A stretch of DNA of 64,000 nt from Angelobacter sp036557225 (GTDB lineage: Bacteria; Acidobacteriota; Terriglobia; Terriglobales; Acidobacteriaceae). The DNA is taken from contig DATBHX010000067.1 in assembly GCA_036557225.1 (NCBI GenBank), positions 13,732 to 77,731 on the forward strand. The letters run 5' to 3'. The notes below the pieces were generated by a model that worked only from the letters and a program-made list of their open reading frames with translations, did not search any database and was not told where the DNA came from. Shown piece by piece: positions 52,196-60,975 of the stretch. Each line of letters begins with the position of its first letter. Position 1 is the first letter of the stretch. A program made the translations under genes and the position numbers.

Positions 52196-55100
52196 CTAAA
52201 AATCTTTTCTGTACTTCCCATCCACGCCAAACCCACCGTTCTGGTCGCGCGTGCCCGTCACTGACCATCGAGGATTGAATTTGTACTCCAGCTGAATCGC
52301 CTGCCGCTGCGTGGAGGTTACATCGGTCGCATAGGTAACCAGAAGGCTGCTGGTGACGCGCTGTTGAATGGCAATCCGCGCCCCTGGGTTTTGTCCGTTA
52401 TCAGTACCCAGGTTCGGATCGATCTGCAACTGTGACAGGCCGGCGAGCTTGGCGATCTGGCCGCTCACCTTGCTGCTCACCTGGGATGCCAGCAATGATT
52501 CTGCGCCCAGCACCGGAGGCGTGCTTGGGGCTGCGTTGGCAGCCGTTTGCGTGGTGCCGGTTGCAATCAGGTGAATAATGTCAACCGGGGGCAACGCCGG
52601 ATCGGACGTGTACGTGGTCTCCAGCTTCTCCAGCGGACCGTGCAAACCCAGTGTGATGTTGTATTGTTCAATCGTAGTCAAGACCTGCAAGTTCAGCACC
52701 GGCTCTGTTCGCACCGGGTTGTTGAAATCAATGGTCCCGCTGCGCAATTGATACCGGTTTCCGGCTATAAAGATTTCACCGCCTGTTAGATTGGCGCGGC
52801 CCAGGATTACCGGGACCGCCGACGTGCCCACGACGTGCAGGTTCGCGTCTCCGCTCAGGCTCACCTGACTGCTGGCCAGGTTCATTTGGCTGGTAGATTC
52901 CACAGCAATATTGAGCTTCATGCTCTGTGTAAGCGAACCAGGAGTGCCGCTATCGGTGGATGCGCCGCTGAACTGCGAAGTGAAGGTGCCGATATCGAAG
53001 TCCGGCGTGAAGGAAATGTGCTCAATCTTGACTTGTCCGCTCACGGTTGAGGCCTGGGGATTGCCGGTAAGCGCAAGGTTTGAGGCCAGGATCACCCGCA
53101 CGCCCTCTGGGTACCGCACGCGGATATTGTTTGCCGCCACGCTGAGCTGAAATTGTACAGCCGGCCTGTAAGCCACTGCGCCGGATGCATTGATTGTGCC
53201 GCCGCCCATCTGGCCTTCAAAGCTTGCAATCTCCAGCTTGGATTGCGTTACGTTGATCGCGCCATTCGCATGGTCCAGGCCTACAGGAGAGTCAACCGTA
53301 TGCAGGCTGGCGTTCACGATTTTGATTTGGCCGCTCAGATTCGATCCCGCACCAAAGCGTCGTGAATCCACGTCCAGCTGAATCTGACCGTTACTGGTGA
53401 GGCCGGGTACCAGCAACTCGGCGATCTTCAAATCGATGTTGCCTTTCACCAGGAATGTCGCCGCCTTCGGAGTAGTAACGGGCACCACTGCCTGCGCGTC
53501 AATGGTGGTTCCGGTTCCGCGAATCGATACTGGCTGCAGCGTTGCCGTGCCGTTCTGGTAATCCACACGAATGGGCTTGGTGGCTCCTAACTGAAATTGC
53601 TTGTAGTTGAGCGCCAGATTCGGCACTTCCACGTGCGCTTCCACTTTGGCTTTTTCTGCGAGCGGTCCGCGCACGGTTGCATGCAGCTCTGTCTGTCCGG
53701 AAAAATCAGGCGCTTGCGTGGGCGCATAAATAGCCAACAGCGGCTGGAAATCGATGCGTCCAGTATCAAGCTGCACGTCGGCCTGGTAAGGCGCTTCAAT
53801 TCCAACGGTGCCATGCGCTTTCACAAAAGTCTGTGCCACAGCGGAGTCGAGCGCAATGGTGGCCAGGTGGTTCTTCACCGTGGTTTCGAGCTTGATGTCC
53901 GGAATTGTTTGTTGCTTTACCCGGAGCTGAGGCGCTTCCAGTGTCGCCTGGAGCTGCGGATCTTTAACAGTTCCCGAGCCGTTCACGTTCAGGTTCACGC
54001 CACCGGCAATCTGCATATTGCGCGCCTGCACCGTTTGCAGCTTCTCCAGGCGGAAGTTTTGTGCCTGCACGCTTACCCGATAGCCCTGGCTCTTCGGCAT
54101 GTAGTTGACATCAGCCTGGGCTTTTCCGGCCGGCATCTGCAATGCCAGCTTCGCGCTTACTGCGTTCCCATCTCCCTGGAACTGAAGATGAACATTCTGG
54201 ATCGATTCATTTGCAACCCTGGCATTCGCGACCGTGACGGATCCCTGGCCAATCGGGTTCAATTGCGATCCATGCACCGCTACATTGAGTGAGAGTGTAC
54301 CCGTGACCTGATACGTCTGGTTCGCCAGCTTCGCCAGATCGGCCATCGAGATCTGTGAAGCCGAAAGTTTTACGGCAATTGGGCTTGCCGGCGAATAAGC
54401 CCATTTTTTCAAACGAGCCTGCGCGTCAAAGCTGATCTTACCTTGTAGCTGTGCTTCAAGGTCGCCGTTGCTTATGCTCACCTGGGAAGGATCGGCGGTG
54501 AAGCCGCCACGCAGCACTCTCCACGTGCTGCCTTTTACACGGAAATTCCGGGCTTCCACTTGACCCTTGATCTGCGGAGCATTGGTCGGGCCGCTGACGG
54601 TTGCATTCAAGCTGGCTGCGCCGTAGAGTCCCAACGGCGCTGGAGGCGGGCCAGGAACGGGTTTGCTTAGCGCAGTCGCCAGCATCTCGAGCTCGTGCAA
54701 ATCCTGTGACAACATCGCGACCTGTAATTGCGAGTGATCGCTTACTTTGCCGTTCACGTTGATGGTTGTTCGCGGGGTGCGCAGATAGCTCTTGGTCAGC
54801 GAGAGCTCCTGGCTTTGGGCCGCATAATCTGCGTGGATCACCCCGGCCAGTGCCATCGCCGGCGACTGGCCCAGCTTGCCCTGCAGTGTGGCATCGGCAT
54901 GTGCTGTCAGATTGTCCAGTGTCTTCGTCCAGCGGGCGGTGGCATCCGCGCTCACCCTGCCGCTCAGATGTGCTTGCTCCAGCGATTGCTGCCGTGTCGA
55001 TGTCTGCGCTTCATCCAGGGAGAGATCTTTCACTCTGGCCTGTAGTTCCGCGATCCCTGCGCCGGCCACGTCGCGAATTGTCAGTTTGCCGCTTACGGTT

Positions 55101-56179
55101 CCACCCAGAACACGGGCATGAATGTCGTCGACTTGCGCATTGCCTTTTACCAGCGCATAGCGCGCGTAGAGATCGCGCACCGTTGTTTGTATGCTCGGCG
55201 TCCTGACTGCCAGCCCCTGGCTGCTAACGTTCCCGGCAACCGAAATTGTTTCCAGCATCGGGCGATTCGGGTCAGCCTGATATTTCAAGTTGCCTGTAAG
55301 CCGCACCGTGCCCGTTGGCACAGACGGATTGTTTAAGATGCGCTGAAAGTCGCTGGTAGTCAGTTCAGCTTCATAGTTGCCTTCGGCCTGCAGATTGGGC
55401 GAACTGTAATTGTTCAGTGTCGCCGTCAACGCTAGATGGGACTTACCCGCAGACAACCCAAGATTGTCCAGGGCGAAAGTTTGCGCCGTTAGCCCAAATC
55501 TCGCTTCCAGGTTGTGTTCTATGGGAGCGTATGCGCCATAGATGATTCTTCCCGAGCTGTATTTCAGCTCGCCGACATACTTGTTTTCTCCTGAACGATA
55601 ACCGGCATTGAAGTTTAGATCGCGCACCTCAGCGTCAAGCGGTGTCTTTCGGTCGTTGTAATGGATTTCACCACGATTGAGCTTCAGGTCGCCGATGGCG
55701 AGGTCGAATATATTCACCTGGCTGCTGCTCTGGCTCTTCTTTGGCGGTTGCGGCAAATTGTTCTCACCGGCCTTGTTCACCGCGAGGCGCACCACTGGAT
55801 GATCGATGGCAATGTTGCGGACGTGCCATTTACGATGCAGAAGCGAATCAATCGTCAGTCCCACTTGCAAATGATCCGCCGAGAGCAGCGGCCGGGTTGG
55901 ATCAGTTTCTTTTCCGTGCACAGCCACGTTGTAAAGATCCAGGCTCAAATGAGAGAGACGCAGCTCGAAATCGCGTACCTCAAGCCTGGCCCCCGTCAAC
56001 TCCTGCACGCTCTTCTCCACTCGTGTCAGTATGTCGTGACGCAGGTTCTGGCTATGATCCAGCAGCAGCACCAGGATTCCGGCCGCACCCACTCCAAGAA
56101 TGGTGCTTGCCAGGGTTACCCACAAAACGATTTTCTGCCACTTCTTCACTCTCTCCGACTTCTTCACGGTAATCACCAC
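52196..56179 (-). CDS. tamB: TamB-family translocation and assembly module protein (AsmA/DUF490)
   Basis: A 1327-aa inner-membrane-anchored protein. An N-terminal helix (about residues 18-37, IVLWVTLASTILGVGAAGIL) and the AsmA-like start (LEVRDFELRLSHLSLDLYNV) are followed by about 1000 residues of repeating beta strands (bridge-like beta-taco fold). The C-terminal TamB domain (TGGEIFIAGNRYQLRSGTID, LETTYTSDPALPPVDIIHLI) ends with a beta signal Phe (GKYRKDF). The start codon is GTG at 56179, one base after the Omp85 stop. TamB spans the periplasm and moves phospholipid or assembles outer-membrane proteins with TamA. Confidence 0.92.
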   Translation of the reverse strand: MVITVKKSERVKKWQKIVLWVTLASTILGVGAAGILVLLLDHSQNLRHDILTRVEKSVQELTGARLEVRDFELRLSHLSLDLYNVAVHGKETDPTRPLLSADHLQVGLTIDSLLHRKWHVRNIAIDHPVVRLAVNKAGENNLPQPPKKSQSSSQVNIFDLAIGDLKLNRGEIHYNDRKTPLDAEVRDLNFNAGYRSGENKYVGELKYSSGRIIYGAYAPIEHNLEARFGLTAQTFALDNLGLSAGKSHLALTATLNNYSSPNLQAEGNYEAELTTSDFQRILNNPSVPTGTVRLTGNLKYQADPNRPMLETISVAGNVSSQGLAVRTPSIQTTVRDLYARYALVKGNAQVDDIHARVLGGTVSGKLTIRDVAGAGIAELQARVKDLSLDEAQTSTRQQSLEQAHLSGRVSADATARWTKTLDNLTAHADATLQGKLGQSPAMALAGVIHADYAAQSQELSLTKSYLRTPRTTINVNGKVSDHSQLQVAMLSQDLHELEMLATALSKPVPGPPPAPLGLYGAASLNATVSGPTNAPQIKGQVEARNFRVKGSTWRVLRGGFTADPSQVSISNGDLEAQLQGKISFDAQARLKKWAYSPASPIAVKLSASQISMADLAKLANQTYQVTGTLSLNVAVHGSQLNPIGQGSVTVANARVANESIQNVHLQFQGDGNAVSAKLALQMPAGKAQADVNYMPKSQGYRVSVQAQNFRLEKLQTVQARNMQIAGGVNLNVNGSGTVKDPQLQATLEAPQLRVKQQTIPDIKLETTVKNHLATIALDSAVAQTFVKAHGTVGIEAPYQADVQLDTGRIDFQPLLAIYAPTQAPDFSGQTELHATVRGPLAEKAKVEAHVEVPNLALNYKQFQLGATKPIRVDYQNGTATLQPVSIRGTGTTIDAQAVVPVTTPKAATFLVKGNIDLKIAELLVPGLTSNGQIQLDVDSRRFGAGSNLSGQIKIVNASLHTVDSPVGLDHANGAINVTQSKLEIASFEGQMGGGTINASGAVAYRPAVQFQLSVAANNIRVRYPEGVRVILASNLALTGNPQASTVSGQVKIEHISFTPDFDIGTFTSQFSGASTDSGTPGSLTQSMKLNIAVESTSQMNLASSQVSLSGDANLHVVGTSAVPVILGRANLTGGEIFIAGNRYQLRSGTIDFNNPVRTEPVLNLQVLTTIEQYNITLGLHGPLEKLETTYTSDPALPPVDIIHLIATGTTQTAANAAPSTPPVLGAESLLASQVSSKVSGQIAKLAGLSQLQIDPNLGTDNGQNPGARIAIQQRVTSSLLVTYATDVTSTQRQAIQLEYKFNPRWSVTGTRDQNGGFGVDGKYRKDF

Positions 56180-56180
56180 T

Positions 56181-59153
56181 TCAAAATGCCTGCCCTAAAG
56201 TTATGAAATATTGCATTGACTTCACTCCCGGCGGCGCATTAATCAGATGCCCTATGTCAAAACGCACGGGACCGACGGGCGTTTTGTAACGCAGACCAAA
56301 GCCAACGCTATGACTGAATTCAGAGAACGTCTGCTTCAGGTTGATGTTGGTATAGACGTTGCCACCGTCATAAAACGCTGCTCCACCGAGCATGCCGCCC
56401 ACAAACGGCATGGAAATCCCGAGGGGGAAGCGTAGCTCTGTGTTCAGAATCAAGAGTTCTTTGCCGCCGACCGGCACGGTAATAAGCTCGCCGCAATTCG
56501 GATTGTCAGGCGGGCAAACGAGGACGCTTCGCTGTGGCCCTGCGCCGTTCAGGCTGTAGCCGCGTAACGTACTGCCGCCGCCGGAAAAGAAGCTCTCGCT
56601 GATGGGAATATGCGCGCCGCCAAAGGGATACTCAAACCCCAGGCGCACGCTGTTGGCCCACACCACCGACGCCTCTTTGTTGAGCGAACGGAAATACGAT
56701 GTCTGGCCCAGAAAGCGCGCGAAGTTCGTGTTCGAGCCCAGCGCTTTCGGATCCACGTCCACCTGAAAGCTTTCGTAGAATCCGCGGTGTGCGTCCAGAG
56801 GGTTGTCACGCGTGTCGCGATTGAACGAAGCTGTCACAGCAGAGATGCGCACGTTCTGGTCCTGTGGCAGGACCAGGTCAGGAATCGTGATGTTGGAGAG
56901 GCTGGTGCGCCGGAAATCGTAGCGGACAATCACGAATTTTTGCCGGTTCTTGTCCAGGTAATGCTGGAACTGGATTCCCGCGCCGCCCTGGCGCGATGTG
57001 AAGATCGGATTCTCACTGTTACGCTCCGCTGACAGCGTAACCGTTGAACTCCATCCGCTGTTCCAGAACGTGGGATTGGCCCAGCTGGCGGCGCCGCGCT
57101 GGTCCAGCCTGGCTGCGTACGCCGATGCGATCAGCGTCTCCGCGCGTCCGCGAAAATTTCGGCGCGTATATTCAATCGAGCCTTCCGGCCCCCAGAAAGT
57201 TTCCTGACTGGTTTTGAAACTTGAAGGCAATCCAACTGGCGGAAGCCCCGGCAGGGCAACCGTGCCGCTGGGAATGCTTCCACCGCGGTTGATCACCTGA
57301 AAACCAAATCCATAAGCAATGGAGTTTTTCTTGGACTCATGGATCTTCAGCAATACGTCTGCATCAGGATCATCCGTGACCGGGCGTCGCGTATCCACGC
57401 TGGCCCAGTCAAAGACACCCAGCGTGTACAACTGACTTTCGCCGCGAAGCAGCGCGGTTTCGCTGAGCGGCTGGCCGGTCTTGATGTTCGCATTGCGCGC
57501 CACGATCTCCGGCCGGGTGTGCTGTCCACCGACCTGGGCTATGCTGGCGGTACGCACCTCAGGTCCTTCGTCAACTTCATACAGCACATCCACAAGGTGA
57601 GGATCGTTTTTGTCGTGCTGCACCGTCGCTTTAAAAGTAGCGGAGAGGAAACCATGATCCAGATACGAAGCCATGATCTGGTCGCGGTCCTTATTTAATA
57701 GCTCGGTGGAAAATGGCTTGCCCGGTTCCAGTTGCATGCCTTTGGGAGCAAGCTGTTCTTTGCTCAGTTTGCTCAGGCCTTCCACCTTGAGCGACTGCAC
57801 AATGTCGCGCACGCCTTCTTCCACCTGAAATGCAAGGTTCAGGTCGCCGCCATGGCGCTCCACTTTGGGCGTTACCTTCACCTGGCTGTATCCGGCGCCG
57901 TGATAAAGCCCTTCAATATTCTTCACGCTCTTGCGTACGAGCTGCTCACTGTACTTGCCGCGGGAAAAAAAGAGCATCGGCGTGGCTTTAGAAACTGCCG
58001 CGCTTCCTTGCAGGTCTTTGTCAGAAAAGTGCTGGTTGCCGTGGAATTCCAGCGACTTCACCTTCCCGCGCTTGCCCTTGTCAATTTCGTATAAGACGGT
58101 TACTCCCGAGGGCTGCTTATCGAACTTGCTCTGCACCTTTACATCGAAAAACCCCTTGGACTGAAAGTAGGAGGCCAGATTCTGCCTGCCTTCATTCACC
58201 AGGTCCGGGTCCACCGTGTACTCCTGGTACATAGGGATCAGTTTTTTCTGTGTGCGCATCCACACATGCGCGCCCGCCAGTTTGATTTCGATCCTTGGCC
58301 CCTCGGTAATTTCAAAGGTAACGTCGGCCCGGTGCGTCTCGGGATTATAGAGAGAGGAAACGAGTTTCACGTGCGCCGCCAGATAGTGTTGTTGGCCCAG
58401 TTGTTGCTGCAGAAAAGTGGTGGCTGCCTGCACTCGCTTAAGCGTGTAGCCTTTGCCCGGCTTGATATAGGCGCCTTTAATGCGGGCCCGAAACGAGCGC
58501 AGTTTTCTTCCAAGCGCGGCGCTTTGCGGCGCGGAAACTCCAGTGATTTTCACATCGCCGAATTTCGCTCGCCGGTTTAGGCTGATGTCATACTCCACAT
58601 TCACCACGCCGTGCTCGTGGTCCACATTCAGCTTTGGCTCGATGGTCACCAGGAAGAACCCGGTACGATGAAAAAAGTTCAGCAGGCTTGACGCTGCTTC
58701 ATCCACTCTTTCCTGTGTAAAGGGTTCTTGTTTGGTATAGCTCGTTACCTGGAGCAGGCGCGTATAGCTAAAGCGGCTTTCCGCTTTGCCGAAGCTGAAG
58801 ACGCCAAAATAATAAGCAGGCTGGAGCACGAAAGTAATGCGCAGCCCTGCCGCATGGGCCTCTATCTCAGCTTCCACTTTTTCAAACCGGCCTGCTTGCT
58901 GTAGCGCAGCCACAGTCTCGTTCATCGCGGCTTGTGAATAAGGCGCATTTGTTTTTTGCTTGATCAGCGCTCGTAGCTGGTTCAGTTTTCCGTCTGGCTG
59001 TCCGGCAATCAGCACCGAAGCAACCTTCTGACCTTCATACGAGGCGGCCTGTGGTTCTCCTGCCTGCATCTGCTGTGCGTGAAGCTTCTCTTTCGAGATA
59101 AACACCGTCAATAGCGTCGCCAGCGCGACGCATATCAAAACAATTGTCTTCAT
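56181..59153 (-). CDS. Omp85-family outer-membrane protein (TamA/BamA type)
   Basis: A 990-aa protein. A signal peptide (1-27, cleavage near LHAQQ) precedes several POTRA domains (about residues 45-600; for example VNVEYDISLNRRAKFGDVKI and VTVLYEIDKGKRGKVKSLEF). A C-terminal 16-strand barrel follows (NRDTRDNPLDAHRGFYESFQ, ISESFFSGGGSTLRGYSLNG). It ends in the beta signal with terminal Phe (MQYFITLGQAF). The POTRA region is longer than in E. coli TamA (three POTRAs), closer to BamA. Its immediate partner is tamB, so it most likely forms the TAM complex. Confidence 0.9.
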   Translation of the reverse strand: MKTIVLICVALATLLTVFISKEKLHAQQMQAGEPQAASYEGQKVASVLIAGQPDGKLNQLRALIKQKTNAPYSQAAMNETVAALQQAGRFEKVEAEIEAHAAGLRITFVLQPAYYFGVFSFGKAESRFSYTRLLQVTSYTKQEPFTQERVDEAASSLLNFFHRTGFFLVTIEPKLNVDHEHGVVNVEYDISLNRRAKFGDVKITGVSAPQSAALGRKLRSFRARIKGAYIKPGKGYTLKRVQAATTFLQQQLGQQHYLAAHVKLVSSLYNPETHRADVTFEITEGPRIEIKLAGAHVWMRTQKKLIPMYQEYTVDPDLVNEGRQNLASYFQSKGFFDVKVQSKFDKQPSGVTVLYEIDKGKRGKVKSLEFHGNQHFSDKDLQGSAAVSKATPMLFFSRGKYSEQLVRKSVKNIEGLYHGAGYSQVKVTPKVERHGGDLNLAFQVEEGVRDIVQSLKVEGLSKLSKEQLAPKGMQLEPGKPFSTELLNKDRDQIMASYLDHGFLSATFKATVQHDKNDPHLVDVLYEVDEGPEVRTASIAQVGGQHTRPEIVARNANIKTGQPLSETALLRGESQLYTLGVFDWASVDTRRPVTDDPDADVLLKIHESKKNSIAYGFGFQVINRGGSIPSGTVALPGLPPVGLPSSFKTSQETFWGPEGSIEYTRRNFRGRAETLIASAYAARLDQRGAASWANPTFWNSGWSSTVTLSAERNSENPIFTSRQGGAGIQFQHYLDKNRQKFVIVRYDFRRTSLSNITIPDLVLPQDQNVRISAVTASFNRDTRDNPLDAHRGFYESFQVDVDPKALGSNTNFARFLGQTSYFRSLNKEASVVWANSVRLGFEYPFGGAHIPISESFFSGGGSTLRGYSLNGAGPQRSVLVCPPDNPNCGELITVPVGGKELLILNTELRFPLGISMPFVGGMLGGAAFYDGGNVYTNINLKQTFSEFSHSVGFGLRYKTPVGPVRFDIGHLINAPPGVKSMQYFITLGQAF

Positions 59154-59529
59154 TGTGCCAGAGATATCTCGCCCATTCCGGAGCCTGACATTGCTCCGCG
59201 TCTCCCGTGCTACGGATGATTAGAGTTGCGGATCAAAGTTGATGTTGCTTGCATAAGCAGAGCTGCTCTTTTGCCAGGCGCGGTCGTGGCGTGGTTGCGA
59301 TGTCATGCGGCGGTTGGCTTCCGCGGGGAGGATGTTCGTACGTTGTTTCCGGCGAAACGAAATGCCCAGTATCCCCGATCGTGCCTGCCGCTCGTTAATA
59401 CCGGGCATTCGCCACTACTTAGAGATTAGAAGCAGCAAGGCTTATCTATCGATGTTTGAATTCGGTGTATGACGTATCTTGGCGCTTGCGGTTCTCGCGA
59501 TAGCGAGAATCCAATTCCGCAGGTGTTGC
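59154..59529. promoter_or_regulatory. Divergent intergenic region with two RNA-type hairpins
   Basis: About 375 bp. One long inverted repeat pairs GGCG plus AATGCCCAGTAT (59351-59354, 59361-59372) with ATACCGGGCATT plus CGCC (59398-59413), with one mismatch and a 6-base bulge. A second hairpin, TTCTCGC (59492-59498) and GCGAGAA (59503-59509) with loop GATA, is extended by TGCGG (59487-59491) and CCGCA (59517-59521). The outer stem reaches the AGGTG ribosome binding site of the receiver-like gene at 59530 and could mask it. Short open frames on both strands here are not protein-like. Confidence 0.4.
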
Positions 59530-59874
59530 ATGAGTATTCCTCATCTACTCTGCGTTGGCTATGACCGGACGGTAACGCACTCGCGGGCCCTGGTGTTGCG
59601 TCATGCCGGGTTTGTTGTGGATGAGGCTTTCAACTTGAAGGGTGCCCTGGGCCTGGTGAAGTTAGATCTGGTAGATGTTCTGCTGTTGTGCCATACGCTT
59701 TCTAAAACAGAACAGCGCTGGCTCATCGCGGAGGTGCGCAAAGTAAGGCGGATGTTGCCCATTGTTTGTGTCCAATCGCACGATCACGACTCCCCGCAGG
59801 CAGACTGCACAGGCGCACCGAACGATCCGGCAGGTCTAGTGGAGACAGTCATGCTGGCTTTGCGGCTTCCTTGA
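59530..59874 (+). CDS. Degenerate response-regulator receiver domain protein
   Basis: A 114-aa protein with the alternating strand-helix pattern of a CheY-like receiver (HLLCVGYDRTVTHSRALVLR, LDLVDVLLLCHTLSKTEQRW). The acidic pair after strand 1 is replaced by Gly10-Tyr11, the phospho-acceptor position after strand 3 reads Leu-Cys (C54) instead of Leu-Asp, and no conserved Lys follows strand 5. It cannot be phosphorylated in the usual way, so it is probably a protein-protein or ligand-binding module. ATG 59530 is preferred over TTG 59479. It converges on the HTH gene. Confidence 0.75.
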   Translation: MSIPHLLCVGYDRTVTHSRALVLRHAGFVVDEAFNLKGALGLVKLDLVDVLLLCHTLSKTEQRWLIAEVRKVRRMLPIVCVQSHDHDSPQADCTGAPNDPAGLVETVMLALRLP

Positions 59875-59892
59875 GCCATCGAACATCAGTAG

Positions 59893-60360
59893 TTATTCGG
59901 CCCCTTCCACCACGGACGCCTTTCGCGGGGGGGGTAATTCCAGATACTTCGTGGTCAACAACACCATTTGATTCAATTGTTCCGAGAGCAGTTTGGAACG
60001 TTCGCAGAGACCATTGGAACGGGATACCAATTGCCCCATCTTCTCCATCAGAACCACGGTTCGGTCATGCAACCGTGTTCGATGTAATCGAGTTGCATTC
60101 AGGGAAACCGTCTTTTCAGAAGCTGCTATTAATTGATGTTCGACTGGCAGGGATGTGACGATTGCGTGATCCGTTTGCGACTGATGCAGCCAGAGGTCCA
60201 ATTCCGCCTTGAATGCAATCACTGCGCTCCGGGACTTTCCCCGAGGACGACGCACGGGCAAGTTGAGCTCCTGTTCCCATCGCTGTACTGTTCGGACGCC
60301 GCGGCCCATGTAGCTTGCCACTTCTTTCCAGGAATTGAGCACATCTCCGTTGCTTAGCAT
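59893..60360 (-). CDS. HTH regulator of the acidobacterial RTVQRWE type
   Basis: A 155-aa protein with an N-terminal MerR/excisionase-like helix-turn-helix (VLNSWKEVASYMGRGVRTVQ, continuing RWEQELNLPVRRPRGKSR) followed by IAFKAELDLWL. The C-terminal part is helical, with RSN and RSK heptad-like repeats (LVSRSNGLCERSKLLSEQL). This HTH form is frequent in Acidobacteriota, often joined to other domains. ATG 60360 is the family-like start; ATG 60420 is in frame and possible. It is probably a regulator of the signalling locus to its right (inference). Confidence 0.8.
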   Translation of the reverse strand: MLSNGDVLNSWKEVASYMGRGVRTVQRWEQELNLPVRRPRGKSRSAVIAFKAELDLWLHQSQTDHAIVTSLPVEHQLIAASEKTVSLNATRLHRTRLHDRTVVLMEKMGQLVSRSNGLCERSKLLSEQLNQMVLLTTKYLELPPPRKASVVEGAE

Positions 60361-60429
60361 ATGGTTCCAGCCTTCGTCCTGTATCTTTAGATGCCAGAGC
60401 AGAGGAGTTCGTTGGCGCATCTTGACGCT

Positions 60430-60562
60430 TTGCGGTTCCTCTCCTCAACAGCGATAATTTTACTGGAATTGGCATGCGTGCGCTGGCGGATTTTTTTCCC
60501 TCATCCGAAAAGGCCCCCAAGCACGGTGAAGGAGCCACCCTCCCTCGGGTGGCTTTCTTTTT
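60430..60562 (+). ncRNA. Candidate small RNA with its own promoter and terminator
   Basis: On the plus strand a -35-like TTGCGG (60430-60435), a 17-base spacer and a -10 GATAAT (60453-60458) predict transcription from about 60465. An intrinsic terminator lies at 60533-60562: perfect stem AGCCACCC/GGGTGGCT, loop TCCCTC, then TTCTTTTT. No plus-strand gene ends nearby; the nearest stops at 59874. The predicted transcript of about 95 nt contains nested stems, CGTGC/GCACG around CGGAT/ATCCG. The terminator has no T-run on the minus strand, so it does not belong to the minus-strand gene at 60585. It could be a trans-acting small RNA or a leader remnant. Confidence 0.4.
60533..60562 (+). terminator. 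Rho-independent terminator without an upstream coding gene
   Basis: Perfect 8-bp stem AGCCACCC (60533-60540) and GGGTGGCT (60547-60554), 6-base loop, then TTCTTTTT. It is oriented plus, in a gap where both flanking genes lie on the minus strand. Confidence 0.75.
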
Positions 60563-60584
60563 GTAAAAGAAGGGTTTACGCGAT

Positions 60585-60842
60585 TCAGTCAGTCTCCGGA
60601 ATCACGATTACCGGGTTATGTGCTGGACTGGATATGCCCCTTCGGATTTGGTTGGACCTGGCTAGGGACTGCCTGGTTCTGCCAATCAGTTCCTGGGATT
60701 GGGCTACGATTCGGAATGATCGCCCGACCTGCTCGCGAGCAGCATCCAGGCTGGCATGCACAGAAGCCATCAGGGCCGCCCTGTGTTGCTCAAACACCCC
60801 TCCCAGATAGGCATCCACCGGCTTAATCTTTTGCACTACCAT
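60585..60842 (-). CDS. Small helical protein, related to the one at 62056
   Basis: An 85-aa protein, predicted mostly helical (AALMASVHASLDAAREQVGR) with the segment IVAQSQELIGRTRQSLARSN. That segment resembles LAVIRSQELVKRSQEVLSAI in the 67-aa protein encoded at 62056-62259. The C-terminal 15 residues are Pro/Ile-rich. A GGGGAACGAG sequence lies upstream of the ATG. The similarity to a second small gene in the same locus and orientation supports a real gene. Function unknown; coiled-coil adaptor is a guess. Confidence 0.5.
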   Translation of the reverse strand: MVVQKIKPVDAYLGGVFEQHRAALMASVHASLDAAREQVGRSFRIVAQSQELIGRTRQSLARSNQIRRGISSPAHNPVIVIPETD

Positions 60843-60975
60843 AATTACTCGTTCCCCGATCTATTTAGATGATAAAACGCGGAAAAGGGTAAAAATCAGG
60901 CCAACCCAATTATTTTCCTGTCGACATCGGCGATATTCCGCCCGGCATCCTAGTATTCGGGGAGTGGGGGCAAGC

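Noticed and set aside
60391..60810. Plus-strand open frame of 139 codons over the small RNA candidate
   Set aside because: It runs through the intrinsic terminator and opposite the small helical-protein gene; composition is not protein-like.
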